Assembly: GCF_009360615.1 (NCBI RefSeq)
Contig: NZ_SPEY01000017.1
Span: 1-64,000, forward strand
Source: Comamonas sp.
GTDB lineage: Bacteria; Pseudomonadota; Gammaproteobacteria; Burkholderiales; Burkholderiaceae_C
Length of the DNA stretch: 64,000 nt
Direction of reading: 5' to 3'
Under the pieces are notes generated by a model. That model ran no database searches. It was not told the DNA's origin and saw nothing but the letters and a program-made list of their open reading frames with translations. This document shows positions 16,253-26,588 of the stretch, one piece after another. A program made the translations under genes and the position numbers. The stretch's first letter is position 1. The number at the start of each line of letters is the position of its first letter.

Positions 16253-16289
16253 AAAGCCTTTTAGAATTTTTCTAATTGGCTTTTTTTTT
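16253..16289 (+). terminator. Terminator, cassette E
   Basis: AAGCCTTTTAGAA / TTCTAATTGGCTT forms a long, nearly continuous stem with a loop of only T's, followed by nine T's. Confidence 0.88.
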
Positions 16290-16443
16290 GATTCTATATC
16301 GGGAGAACTGTAAGAAAGTACTGGTATGTCAGGAACAGGAATGGGTGGTGGTTTCATCCTGTTATTTGTAGGCAAACCTGCCAATGATGATCTTAAGGCA
16401 GTATTATACCTGTCAGCTATTCAATAAAATGCACGAGAGCAAC

Positions 16444-16788
16444 ATGAAAAAATCTGTTTTAATTATTTCAATTTTTTTAGGAACGATGACAATGAATACA
16501 TGGGCTGAGAGCAGCAGTAGTAGTAAGGAAAAGGTTATCGAAAGTACTAATATAAAAATTCAACCAGACAAACAAAAAGATGTTTTCGAATCGCCTAAGG
16601 AAGATGTGTTTGCTAGACCAGATCAAGATGTATTTGCATCACCTAAAGCTGACGTGTTCGCTGAACCTAATCAAGATGTATTTGCCTCACCTAAAGCTGA
16701 TGCATTTGCTAATTCAACACCAGATGTTTTCGCTACTCCTAAAGTCGATAAATTTTCTGAACCCAAAAAAGACGTTTTCAAAAAGTAA
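16444..16788 (+). CDS. Secreted protein with eight octapeptide DVF repeats (114 aa)
   Basis: The start is taken at 16444, where MKKSVLIISIFLGTMTMNTWA is a complete signal peptide; an upstream in-frame ATG at 16384 adds an implausible leader. After a Ser/Lys linker come eight units of eight residues of the form D-V-F-[AE]-x-P-x-x (about 43-109), ending in DVFKK. Alternate units are more alike (DVFASPKA twice), giving a 16-residue higher-order period. No family was recognised. A periplasmic or surface binding peptide is likely; phenylalanines at a fixed spacing suggest a docking surface. It ends in a strong terminator. Confidence 0.7.
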   Translation: MKKSVLIISIFLGTMTMNTWAESSSSSKEKVIESTNIKIQPDKQKDVFESPKEDVFARPDQDVFASPKADVFAEPNQDVFASPKADAFANSTPDVFATPKVDKFSEPKKDVFKK

Positions 16789-16809
16789 TGTTTTGAATTG
16801 ATTCTTAAG

Positions 16810-16844
16810 ATACCTCTTAGAAATTTTCTGAGAGGTATTTTTTT
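16810..16844 (+). terminator. Terminator after the DVF-repeat gene
   Basis: ATACCTCTTAGAAA / TTTCTGAGAGGTAT forms a long hairpin followed by seven T's. Confidence 0.88.
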
Positions 16845-16923
16845 ATAATATTTATTTAAAATAAAACATTAAATTAATATTTATATTATATACTGATATT
16901 TTAATAATATATTGGTGTAATTC

Positions 16924-17415
16924 ATGAGCTATCTTACGAACAATCCTACACTGGCTGATTCAATTGAGAGCCTACACTCGGTGGCTGCAAATTTTGGAAA
17001 GGTTTTTTATCTTCCAGTTTTAGACCCACACAATGTACAAGATGATTTTATTGAATTTTTTGACGATCTTGATGATTACAATGTCGAAAGTTTAAATGAA
17101 CAATATGCCGGATTTCAGGAAATAGCTGATAGTTATGAGAAATGTTCCCGTAATGATCGTAGAGATTTTTTTTGTGAATTTATCTCGGAGCTGCATCAAA
17201 AGTGCGAATTTCCAATGTTGGTCGAAGTTAGATTATGTCAGACAATATTAAGTGTAACCTTAGATAAAAATCAGGAACCAGTTGGTTTTGGCGGTGCATG
17301 GAACTCTTATCACTCTAACTGGATTTTAGTTGAAAATTGGGAACAGGCAATTGAAAAGGGGATTACACTCGGTAAGCAAAACTTGTTAGAACATCACAAA
17401 CTAAAAACTGCTTAA
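16924..17415 (+). CDS. Unknown acidic soluble protein (163 aa)
   Basis: No signal peptide or membrane segment. The N-terminal part is strongly acidic (IEFFDDLDDYNVESLNEQY at about 43-61). A central beta-rich part (MLVEVRLCQTILSVTLD) follows. No family was recognised. It begins a run of three small plus-strand genes ending at the hairpin at 18172. Acidic, DNA-mimic-like composition is compatible with an anti-defence role but does not show it. Confidence 0.55.
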   Translation: MSYLTNNPTLADSIESLHSVAANFGKVFYLPVLDPHNVQDDFIEFFDDLDDYNVESLNEQYAGFQEIADSYEKCSRNDRRDFFCEFISELHQKCEFPMLVEVRLCQTILSVTLDKNQEPVGFGGAWNSYHSNWILVENWEQAIEKGITLGKQNLLEHHKLKTA

Positions 17416-17472
17416 GTCGGTAAAGTTGTTTTGACAGGATCAATTGATAGAATTATTCCAAGGCGCATTATT

Positions 17473-17910
17473 ATGACTAATTTACCTGAAAATAGTCCAA
17501 AAGAAAGCGGATCAAATCATTTTATTCTTAAACATCACTATGACATTGGTGATCGATCTGTTCTCTTTTCTCTGGATGGATTAACTGAACATGAAGTTAA
17601 AGATTTGGCTGTCTATTTGCAATTTAAGGCTGAGAATCTATTAGATGTTACGATTTCTCTTGATAACATTACCATTGTACAATTCTTGGAACATTATGGT
17701 GCTGTTATTAAAAGTCGTGATCAATCGAATTTGATTGATCCATCAAACATAACGCCTATCGAAATGTATTACGAGCGAGAATCAAGAATCTGTGGTAATA
17801 ACTGGTATGCAGAGCATTACTCTGAGTTCGATGCAAAATACGGCGTTCAGGCAACCGTTTTTTTAAAAAGTAAAAGTGATGGAAAAAAATTAGATGGTGC
17901 CTTGATCTAA
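17473..17910 (+). CDS. Unknown soluble protein (145 aa)
   Basis: The start is taken as the ATG at 17473, preceded by AAGGCGC; a TTG 42 bp upstream is in frame but has no good SD. The protein has beta-strand-like stretches (SVLFSLDGLT, LLDVTISLDNITIV) and no export signal. No family was recognised. It is the second of three small genes in the 16.9-18.2 kb run. Confidence 0.5.
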   Translation: MTNLPENSPKESGSNHFILKHHYDIGDRSVLFSLDGLTEHEVKDLAVYLQFKAENLLDVTISLDNITIVQFLEHYGAVIKSRDQSNLIDPSNITPIEMYYERESRICGNNWYAEHYSEFDAKYGVQATVFLKSKSDGKKLDGALI

Positions 17911-17948
17911 GGTATTCTTAAATGTGAAATCCCAAGAGTGAGTTATAA

Positions 17949-18143
17949 ATGATCAAATGTCAAAAGTATCAAATATCCCGACCTACTCTAAAAAGTAGCT
18001 TGGAAGAAGATTTGCAAAAAGTTAATGCGCTATTTGAAAATAACCCCGAACGAAAAATTATTAATATTGAACACGTAATTTCACCTTCTGAAACCACTTA
18101 TGGTTACAATGACTATTTTATTTGTGTTTGGTATTCAGAGTAG
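17949..18143 (+). CDS. Small unknown protein (64 aa)
   Basis: A short frame beginning MIKCQKYQISRPTLKSSLEE lies 38 bp after the previous gene. A GAG-containing site (gagtgagttataaATG) precedes it. The middle is helical and charged and the C-terminus is aromatic (YNDYFICVWYSE). No family was recognised. Position before a strong terminator supports it as the last gene of the run. Confidence 0.4.
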   Translation: MIKCQKYQISRPTLKSSLEEDLQKVNALFENNPERKIINIEHVISPSETTYGYNDYFICVWYSE

Positions 18144-18171
18144 TAATTTTAAATATCGTATTAAAAGTGAT

Positions 18172-18201
18172 AAGAATCCCTATCTGTGAATAGGGATTCT
18201 T
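18172..18201. terminator. Hairpin terminator between convergent units
   Basis: A perfect 12-bp stem (AAGAATCCCTAT/ATAGGGATTCTT, 6-nt loop) lies between a plus-strand run and a minus-strand gene. The T-run is weak. Confidence 0.65.
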
Positions 18202-18276
18202 AATTAAAATAAACTTAAAAGTAGTTAAACAACAAGTGATTTCGTACATCAAAGTTTTAAACTTACAGAAAATAAT

Positions 18277-18810
18277 TCAATAATTTATATTCAGATTGAC
18301 CAAATAATTAAATTGAAAAACTGCTTGAGCTGATCCAAGATTTATTGCATTTTCTTCCATTACTTGAGGAGCAATTAAAAGAAACCGCTTAACCAATTCC
18401 TCATAGCTTTTGGCTTCTGTAGTTACATTGACTGCATTACAATCTGCGATCCACACTCCTTTTTCTATATCTCGCGTTACATCTACGTTTATCACTATGC
18501 TTAAAGTGGAGCTTTCATCACGTTCTAACTTTCCAATCGTAGTATCTGGTATGGAAGTTATTTGTTCTTTTGAATTGTGGGGTATATCAAGCCAACCATG
18601 GGGTTTTCCAAACTCAGCTTCAATCTGTCTGGCAATTTTATTACCAATACCCTTGATTGGTGTCTCACCGGCAAATTGGCTCGCTTGAGATTGGCTTTTT
18701 TGAATTCTCTTACCAAAATTCGTAATGCCTCCGGATTGTTTCACCAAGGTTCTAGTATTTTGGTATCTGATTGTTTTGCTATCCAAGTTTTGTTCCTTAA
18801 ATGTCTTCAC
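18277..18810 (-). CDS. CI-like phage repressor without protease domain (177 aa)
   Basis: Residues ~25-75 match the N-terminal DNA-binding domain of lambdoid-type repressors: KQSGGITNFGKRIQKSQSQ, then SQFAGETPIKGIGNKIARQIE and EFGKPHGWLD. The C-terminal ~90 residues (VINVDVTRDIEKGVWIADCNA...) are not an S24 peptidase: there is no Ser-Lys dyad in the right context. They look like a small beta domain of another type, perhaps HicB-like (the DIEKGVWIADC stretch). An inverted repeat 75 bp upstream overlaps its probable promoter, so autorepression is likely. Confidence 0.65.
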   Translation of the reverse strand: MKTFKEQNLDSKTIRYQNTRTLVKQSGGITNFGKRIQKSQSQASQFAGETPIKGIGNKIARQIEAEFGKPHGWLDIPHNSKEQITSIPDTTIGKLERDESSTLSIVINVDVTRDIEKGVWIADCNAVNVTTEAKSYEELVKRFLLIAPQVMEENAINLGSAQAVFQFNYLVNLNINY

Positions 18811-18879
18811 ACATTAAATTCATAAACTGATAAAGCGTGAAATAAATAACTTACATCGAGTGTAACTGAATAAATTTAC

Positions 18880-18919
18880 ATTATAGTTCTAAAATCAATC
18901 TAAAGTGAATTTAGAACTT
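18880..18919 (-). promoter_or_regulatory. Probable operator and promoter of the CI-like repressor gene
   Basis: A 9-bp perfect inverted repeat (AGTTCTAAA at 18886-18894, TTTAGAACT at 18911-18919) lies upstream of the repressor start. A TATAAT -10 on the minus strand sits at 18881-18886, so a bound dimer would block RNA polymerase. Confidence 0.6.
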
Positions 18920-18962
18920 TTGGCAATTTTTGACATAATAGTTTTAAACTGGCTCGTTAGAT

Positions 18963-19178
18963 TCAAACACTTATTTCTGCTGTTATCCATTTGATTGAAG
19001 ATATAAAAGTCAGTGTGGCGAATACTGTAGCAAGAGCATTATTTAAAGCTTCATAAGGCGTAGCTAAATTCGTTTTTAGGAGCAAAGTAATGCCTAAAAA
19101 TAAAGCAACTTTAATTCCAAGAATTAAATGCTGTTTTTTACTCATTTCAATATTTATGATTTTGCTCATAATTTGCAA
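18963..19178 (-). CDS. Small two-helix membrane protein (71 aa)
   Basis: Two hydrophobic segments (about 18-36 and 48-65). A better start may be the internal ATG four residues in (MSKIINIEMSKKQH). No family was recognised. It is the last gene of a minus-strand run of small proteins that begins after ligA. Confidence 0.45.
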   Translation of the reverse strand: MQIMSKIINIEMSKKQHLILGIKVALFLGITLLLKTNLATPYEALNNALATVFATLTFISSIKWITAEISV

Positions 19179-19226
19179 CTCTACAAATTTTAGTTTGAAA
19201 ACTGGATTAGAATATTGATCGTAAAC

Positions 19227-19736
19227 TTATTCAGTTTCAGTAATTTTGCCTTCTTCAACAAGACGTTTGAACTTTAAACGATTGAAATGATGTGCAGCCG
19301 CGCATAAATCACCATTTTTAAGCCATTGCTCGGTAGAAGGTTCCTTGCCACCTTCATAAGAAATCTTTCCATCTTTGAAGAAATTGTCCATATCTCTGTG
19401 ATATGCATCAATGACATCTTGGTACTTGTAGCCACGTACACCTTTTAAATTTTTATCTTCACAAGCGAAAAGAATGTTATTGATCGCAGCATTTGAATCA
19501 ACTTTGTTATGTTCAAGTTCGCCCAGAATAGAGATCAATTGACGATCGAGTGACGGAGGTAATGGAGAAAATTGAATTGCAAAATACAGTACGAAAGTGA
19601 AAGCAATGACCAACCCAAAATCAAGTTGACGTTTTAGTAATACTTGTAATAATGCAACGATTCCAAAAGATATAAAAGCAGCCACTAAAATGGCTGCAAC
19701 TGTACTGGAATAAATTAAGTAAAAAAACGGTTCCAT
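19227..19736 (-). CDS. Membrane protein, unknown (169 aa)
   Basis: The start is taken at 19736 (MEPFFYLIYSS), with AGG 7 nt upstream; the longer frame would overlap the preceding gene. Two membrane segments lie at about 7-33 and 39-58. The soluble C-terminal 110 residues are helical and polar (DVIDAYHRDMDNFFKDG). No family was recognised. It lies 17 bp after the 64-residue Cys-motif gene. Confidence 0.55.
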   Translation of the reverse strand: MEPFFYLIYSSTVAAILVAAFISFGIVALLQVLLKRQLDFGLVIAFTFVLYFAIQFSPLPPSLDRQLISILGELEHNKVDSNAAINNILFACEDKNLKGVRGYKYQDVIDAYHRDMDNFFKDGKISYEGGKEPSTEQWLKNGDLCAAAHHFNRLKFKRLVEEGKITETE

Positions 19737-19753
19737 AAAATGCCTGATTGAAT

Positions 19754-19948
19754 TTATCTTAATGTCACACGAACCGGTCCTTTGCATTGTTTGTTTAAGG
19801 GGATACCTTCTTCATTAACACGGCGAAAGTATCCACATTTCTTACAAACTGTTTTGCCAACCAGTCCTTTAGGGGTTTGCAGTATTTTAACCCATTCATG
19901 ACCATTTTGGTCATCAATATCAAGTTGAAGGTAATTTGAATTATCCAT
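19754..19948 (-). CDS. Small Cys-motif (zinc-ribbon-like) protein (64 aa)
   Basis: The sequence has a KTVCKKCGYFRR knuckle near residue 35 and a further Cys near 55 (NKQCKGP). A fourth ligand is not obvious (perhaps the His in GHEW near residue 16), so zinc binding is probable rather than certain. No family was recognised. Confidence 0.5.
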   Translation of the reverse strand: MDNSNYLQLDIDDQNGHEWVKILQTPKGLVGKTVCKKCGYFRRVNEEGIPLNKQCKGPVRVTLR

Positions 19949-19963
19949 TAATGATCAGACTCT

Positions 19964-20410
19964 CTATTCTGATAAAGACAAAGCAATCGGATCAAGCTCA
20001 GATGAAGCATGTTGCCGCTCCAACTTTTGAATAATGTCTAATAACTGGCTTCGAACATTCTGAATTGCTTTACGTGGGTCAGCGTCTTTGGCTGAGAAAT
20101 AGTAGTTGCTTTCCAATTGGAATTGCAGAGTTGCACTAAAGCAGCCCTCCGGATGTGCCGGTCTTAATTCAAGATCGCCTTTTTCAATTTTCCAGTACCA
20201 ACCTAGATTTTCAAACACTATAGGTTTCCAACCGGCACCAAGTAGAGAAGCCATTTCATTTGAATCAACTACAGCTTGATCGTATGCTGATTTTTTACAT
20301 TTTCCACCGCAAGCCGGTGAGCAGTAAATATCTCCATTAAGTACAGGTACCCATCTCGGATTTGAGTCAACCTCGCCAACGGCGGTTTCATCATGTTCAT
20401 AAATATTCAT
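19964..20410 (-). CDS. Unknown soluble protein with Cys cluster (148 aa)
   Basis: Residues ~30-42 contain IYCSPACGGKCKKSAYD, three Cys that could bind a metal. The middle has an aromatic stretch (ENLGWYWKIEKGDLELRP) and the C-terminus is a helix (AIQNVRSQLLDIIQKLERQ). No family was recognised. The same three-Cys start is what one expects of a small DNA- or protein-binding adaptor, but function is unknown. Confidence 0.55.
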   Translation of the reverse strand: MNIYEHDETAVGEVDSNPRWVPVLNGDIYCSPACGGKCKKSAYDQAVVDSNEMASLLGAGWKPIVFENLGWYWKIEKGDLELRPAHPEGCFSATLQFQLESNYYFSAKDADPRKAIQNVRSQLLDIIQKLERQHASSELDPIALSLSE

Positions 20411-20451
20411 ATTCCTAGTATCCTTAAACCTGTATGTATTAAATCGACCAA

Positions 20452-20649
20452 TTAAGATTGCTTGCTTTCATTATCGTTCCATCCATAAATGATGGAGATA
20501 CTCATAAAAAGGACGATGAATGCAGCGACAATGCATAAGAAACAATAGAAATAAGAGAATTGCACCGGTTCAAACTTATATAGATACGCTGCAAGTCCTA
20601 TTAAGATAAATTGGACAAATAATCCACATATAGCAATATTTTTTAGCAT
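20452..20649 (-). CDS. Small two-helix membrane protein (65 aa)
   Basis: Two hydrophobic segments (about 5-24 and 33-55) fill the protein. GTGAGGCTCC-type DNA just upstream of the GTG-AGG region gives a plausible SD (ggtGAGGctcc lies before the ligA stop). It starts 13 bp after ligA. No family was recognised. Confidence 0.45.
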   Translation of the reverse strand: MLKNIAICGLFVQFILIGLAAYLYKFEPVQFSYFYCFLCIVAAFIVLFMSISIIYGWNDNESKQS

Positions 20650-20661
20650 GGTGAGGCTCCA

Positions 20662-22746
<2,085 letters not shown>

Positions 22747-23055
22747 TTATTTTAGTGAAACAATAAATTGATAAGGACAATATTTATAAGAAAGTAAGTC
22801 GGCTGTAATCTTTTCTTTAGGCGTAAATGTCTTTATTACTTCGCCGTTTTTTGGGTTTTCTTGAATTAGTTCCAATTTTAAGGAGAATTTACGACCTTGA
22901 CTCCGGATAAATTCAAGTATTTGAATTTCAGTTTGATTTAATTCAAAAATGCTCTCGCCATTAACAGTTGCAATAAAATTATTAAATAATTCTTTTGTAA
23001 TTGGTGAATTTTGCTTAATGGCAGATAGAATATTAGAGTAGGCTGTATTGTTCAT
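22747..23055 (-). CDS. Unknown soluble protein (102 aa)
   Basis: A charged helical N-terminal part and a beta-type C-terminal part (FSLKLELIQENPKNGEVIKTFTPK). No membrane segment and no family recognised. An AAGGATAT site precedes the ATG. It sits in the run between parB and ligA. Confidence 0.5.
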   Translation of the reverse strand: MNNTAYSNILSAIKQNSPITKELFNNFIATVNGESIFELNQTEIQILEFIRSQGRKFSLKLELIQENPKNGEVIKTFTPKEKITADLLSYKYCPYQFIVSLK

Positions 23056-23091
23056 TAAAAATATCCTTTAAAAAATTAGGGAAACACTAAT

Positions 23092-23340
23092 TTAATTAGA
23101 CGCAAATTTGGCAATCTTATCGTGAGTTTTTTCTAAAGAGGATTTCTCTGCATCTTCTTTAGTACTTGGAGCAGCGATGATTTCGTTCATTGAACGGATG
23201 GTATCAACTGGAGTTGAACCAGTGAGGTACCAAAGGATAAAAATACAAAACGCTGCCGCTAAGACTAAACAACCAAAAAATTTCACTGCTACAGGTATAC
23301 CAGTTGTAGAGTTTGGTTTTTTTATTGAACTATTATTCAT
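23092..23340 (-). CDS. Small single-pass membrane protein (82 aa)
   Basis: The start is taken at the ATG at 23340 (MNNSSIKKPN) rather than a TTG 9 bp earlier, because GAGG lies 10 nt before it. One membrane segment (about 19-40) is followed by a charged helical tail. No family was recognised. Confidence 0.5.
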   Translation of the reverse strand: MNNSSIKKPNSTTGIPVAVKFFGCLVLAAAFCIFILWYLTGSTPVDTIRSMNEIIAAPSTKEDAEKSSLEKTHDKIAKFASN

Positions 23341-23345
23341 AGAAA

Positions 23346-23687
23346 TCAATCCTCATAATTTTTCAAAAGTGCCACTATTCTTTCTAAAGAATTTTCAATA
23401 ATTTCAATTTGTTCAGTATTTAAAGTGGTTGATTCTCCTTTAATTTTGGAGTCATAAAAATTTCTAATAATCTTTTGCATAGAACTTGTTATACGGTGTA
23501 AATCATAAGGGTAAATATCCCCCCGTGACTTATAGAGATATTGAATAGTATTTACCAGTTTAGAGTCCTTACATTCATTAATTAATTCAAAAGCCTCCTT
23601 TTTCTTAATCTTTGGTCTGAAAGGATTTAAGATATGAAGTACCGGCGCATTGTAAACTTCTGGATTAATGTATAATTCTTGACTCAT
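23346..23687 (-). CDS. Unknown helical protein (113 aa)
   Basis: The protein is charged and helical throughout, with no membrane segment. It lies 22 bp after parB and 5 bp before the next start, so it is probably in the parAB transcript. No family was recognised. Confidence 0.55.
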   Translation of the reverse strand: MSQELYINPEVYNAPVLHILNPFRPKIKKKEAFELINECKDSKLVNTIQYLYKSRGDIYPYDLHRITSSMQKIIRNFYDSKIKGESTTLNTEQIEIIENSLERIVALLKNYED

Positions 23688-23709
23688 AGGACTATCCCAT
23701 AAATGTAAA

Positions 23710-24972
23710 TTAATTTGAGAATGGTAATGCTTGGATCATGGCATAAATGTCGGCACCATCTTCCTCTGAAACGTATTTCTTAAGATCGGGTCCTAGCTCA
23801 ATCAAAATTTCTTCAATTTCTTTTCCATCCAATACTTGTTGTAAAACTTTTGCTGCAAGTTTGAAGGATGTGTGTTTTTTATCCAATTCAATCGAAGGGG
23901 AGACGATAGCAGGGGATGGGGGAGTCTGCACAATATCTTTATCATTCGCAGTGCTTTCGATATTACTGTTTTCATTTCCCTTTTTAGTTTCGCTTGAATC
24001 TTTTTCCTCAGAAATTTCTCCTTGATTACCATGGCTTTCAGGCTTTACTGAACTATTAGCCGGTTTGAGATCAGAGGGACCAGATTTGATCGCCGTTTCA
24101 CTACTGCTTTCATTCTCAGAAGTTTCATTCTCTTTGAATGCGTTTGGGCTGATACCTTCTGCTTGAGGTTTGGCACTTGGTTCAACCGCTTCTTGTTCAG
24201 GTTCCGCAGGCTCAGTTAATTCTTTGATAATACGTGTCAGTGTACTTTCATAAATCAGTTCCGGATTAAACTCACCATCAGCATTTTGAGCGTATGGTTT
24301 AACTTTGGAGAGCCAATCTGAGTGTCCCATTTCGATTAATTTTGAAATGCCAACAAGGACCCGTTCAGAGTTAATGTTATGCTCAAGGACAAACTGATTG
24401 TCTTTTTCAGTAAAGTATTTTGCAACTCGTAGCAAACGACTCACCACTGAATTAGTAATACCTAAAACTTGACCGGCTTCACCTTTTGAACATTGCGCCG
24501 CATCCATATAATCAATTAGGGATTTTGCTTTTTCAATAAAATGCATGTCTGCACGAATATTGTTTTCAACAAACTGATACTTGATTACATCGGCTTTTGT
24601 TTTAATCAAACTCGGCGGTACGAATTTGAAGTCGTGTTCAGTGAAATTTAGTTTTGCCAATGCATGAAAACGATGTTCACCAGTTAATAGAACATACTCA
24701 AAACCATCAGGCACACTATCGCCGTCAATTTCTGGGTCTACCTTTCTAATTTCTGGATAGTTGCGCAATGGGTAGGTAGCGGCAATCTCATCAACTTTGT
24801 CTTGATGAATCTTAAGACGAATCTGTTTAGAAACATAAATCTTGTTGAGACTGACTTTGATCAGTTGTTCAGTATTCAGCAAAGACTTATTAAGCGTATC
24901 AGTAATACGTTCACCTTGTTTGGCTCCTAATCCACCAACAAGGTCATCAACATTTAATTTTCTTCCGCGCAT
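23710..24972 (-). CDS. parB: ParB-type partition protein
   Basis: The start at 24972 is chosen because AAGGTG sits 7 nt upstream; a longer frame would overlap parA. Residues ~40-140 form the ParB nuclease-like domain with the box GEHRFHALAKL (about 98-108, in the place of GERR). A helix-turn-helix (about 166-182, GQVLGITNSVVSRLL) follows, then a Ser/Glu-rich linker (about 250-345) and a C-terminal dimerisation part. It binds a centromere-like site and CTP in the known family. It follows parA with 10 bp between. Confidence 0.88.
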   Translation of the reverse strand: MRGRKLNVDDLVGGLGAKQGERITDTLNKSLLNTEQLIKVSLNKIYVSKQIRLKIHQDKVDEIAATYPLRNYPEIRKVDPEIDGDSVPDGFEYVLLTGEHRFHALAKLNFTEHDFKFVPPSLIKTKADVIKYQFVENNIRADMHFIEKAKSLIDYMDAAQCSKGEAGQVLGITNSVVSRLLRVAKYFTEKDNQFVLEHNINSERVLVGISKLIEMGHSDWLSKVKPYAQNADGEFNPELIYESTLTRIIKELTEPAEPEQEAVEPSAKPQAEGISPNAFKENETSENESSSETAIKSGPSDLKPANSSVKPESHGNQGEISEEKDSSETKKGNENSNIESTANDKDIVQTPPSPAIVSPSIELDKKHTSFKLAAKVLQQVLDGKEIEEILIELGPDLKKYVSEEDGADIYAMIQALPFSN

Positions 24973-24982
24973 TGTTTTCACC

Positions 24983-25816
24983 TTATTCTTGATCATCTAG
25001 TTCGTCTTGACGTTTTTCTTTACTTGCATTCTGACGAGTAGATTGCAAACTGGAGATGATGTCCTCAACAACATCACGCTTTTGGCTTTCAGAGATCAAT
25101 CCTAACTGTTCACGGATTTCCAAAAGGGCTGAAACATAAGCCTCAGTAACACGTTCGATTTTGCGAGGAACAAAGGCATTGCCACCACGCTCGTGTGCTT
25201 TAACAAAAAGTCCGCTATATGGAATATAAGTTTTCATTACAGTCCATTCAGAATTTGAAGGAAGGCTTAAAATTGGCTCTAATAGAGCAAGAGCGTAATT
25301 TGTGCCTTTTTCCCCACCCTTAATATCGGAAAGTAATAATAATTTTGGAATATTAAGGTTAATGTTACGGCTGAAATGGTTGATGTATTCAAGGGTATCT
25401 TTTGTTGCGTTCAAATCAAATTTAGACGCTTTAAAAGGTGTAACTATAAGGTCAACTAAAGGAAGGATGTCATTAAGATACATTTGGGCAGTATCTTGCG
25501 AGTAACCTACAAAGCCTGCTGTATCAATCCAGATTTCATCCATTTGATCTAACAGACGATTAACGATCTGTGATGGCATTACATCTTGCTTCGGCGCAAC
25601 CACCTGTGGAAGCACGTATTCAAAGGCTTTTACCTTATCATCACGATTATCATCTTGCCAGAGAGTTGCAGAACGCTGAGGGTCGCAATCTAAAATTACT
25701 ACATTACGAGTACCTTGGAACATAGAAGCAGTCGCAAGATTGATGAGGTTGGTTGTTTTACCGCAACCACCTTTTTGCGAAACAAACAGGATAACTTTTG
25801 CTTTATTTTGAGTCAT
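24983..25816 (-). CDS. parA: ParA-type partition ATPase
   Basis: A deviant Walker A motif KGGCGKTT (15-22, with both signature Lys15 and Lys20) is followed by VVILDCDPQRSATLW and a Walker B region (EIWIDTAG). There is no N-terminal HTH extension, so it is a short (type Ib-like) ParA of 277 residues. ParA forms ATP-dependent gradients on the nucleoid to separate plasmid copies. An AAAGG site lies 9 nt before the ATG. The 219 bp upstream hold its promoter and possibly the centromere; no clear iterons were seen there. Confidence 0.92.
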   Translation of the reverse strand: MTQNKAKVILFVSQKGGCGKTTNLINLATASMFQGTRNVVILDCDPQRSATLWQDDNRDDKVKAFEYVLPQVVAPKQDVMPSQIVNRLLDQMDEIWIDTAGFVGYSQDTAQMYLNDILPLVDLIVTPFKASKFDLNATKDTLEYINHFSRNINLNIPKLLLLSDIKGGEKGTNYALALLEPILSLPSNSEWTVMKTYIPYSGLFVKAHERGGNAFVPRKIERVTEAYVSALLEIREQLGLISESQKRDVVEDIISSLQSTRQNASKEKRQDELDDQE

Positions 25817-26035
25817 TTTGAAACCTTTTGGTAATAAGTAAACCTATCATACGATGGATATAAGTATAACTCAAAAATATGGGTGTATCAAAATTTAGAA
25901 CACTCAAAAAAAGGGGTTTTTTTGATTATTTTGTGATTAATTGTAAATAACATTAATTTAATATTTGATTTTAATTGTCGTTAATTATTTGAATAACTAT
26001 ATTTATAAAACACTATCAAAAGAACGGTGAAATAA

Positions 26036-26545
26036 ATGTCTGAGTTAAAAAATGTAGAAAATGAAGAATTTTGGAAAAACCGACCCGCATTTGTCATGGA
26101 GCCTAACCCATTAAAGCTTGATACTCTGAAAAAGACGGGGAAAAAAATTGGCTTATTTGTTGTCTTTGCTCTTGCATTCTTGTTTGTGATGGAAGAAATA
26201 GTTATACCAAAATTAAGTAAAGCCCAAGCTCAACTGAATAGCGACACTATAAAGCCGGAAATGCTTAAATTGGCAGATTCTGGAAAGCCACAAGCAGCTA
26301 TTTGGATGGCGTTAAATTATCCAAAAACGGATGCTTATCGATTGGATCAATTGATCGCACAAAAAGATTCGAATGCGATGATGGCAAAAGCTACTTTGCT
26401 CTGGTCAACTGATCCTGATTCTGCAAAATTATATATTAAAGAGGCTGCTGCGGAAGGTAATCCTGCGGCAGTAAATTATCTTTCAGAAAAAAAACCTAAT
26501 GATATTGGCTTTGGACGTTTCATTGTGGAATATGTATTGAAATAG
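26036..26545 (+). CDS. Membrane-anchored protein with Sel1-like helices (169 aa)
   Basis: One membrane segment at about 37-57 follows a cytoplasmic N-terminus. The periplasmic part is helical with alanine-rich pairs (SNAMMAKATLLWSTDPDSAKL, EAAAEGNPAAVNYL) that look like one degenerate Sel1/TPR unit. It is divergent from parA. Its function is unknown. Confidence 0.55.
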   Translation: MSELKNVENEEFWKNRPAFVMEPNPLKLDTLKKTGKKIGLFVVFALAFLFVMEEIVIPKLSKAQAQLNSDTIKPEMLKLADSGKPQAAIWMALNYPKTDAYRLDQLIAQKDSNAMMAKATLLWSTDPDSAKLYIKEAAAEGNPAAVNYLSEKKPNDIGFGRFIVEYVLK

Positions 26546-26552
26546 AGCATAA

Positions 26553-26586
26553 GAAAAAAAGAGCCTTTAAGAAGGCTCTTTTTTTG
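26553..26586. terminator. Bidirectional terminator
   Basis: The stem GAGCCT/AGGCTC (26561-26578) is flanked by an A-run on the left and a T-run on the right, serving the convergent genes on both sides. Confidence 0.88.
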
Positions 26587-26588
26587 TT

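Noticed and set aside
16384-16443. Upstream start of the DVF-repeat protein
   Set aside because: The internal Met at 16444 starts a complete signal peptide; the longer N-terminus would bury it.
25817-26035. Iterons or a parS array upstream of parA
   Set aside because: Only short A/T tracts and one weak inverted repeat (TATC...GATA) were seen; not enough for a call.
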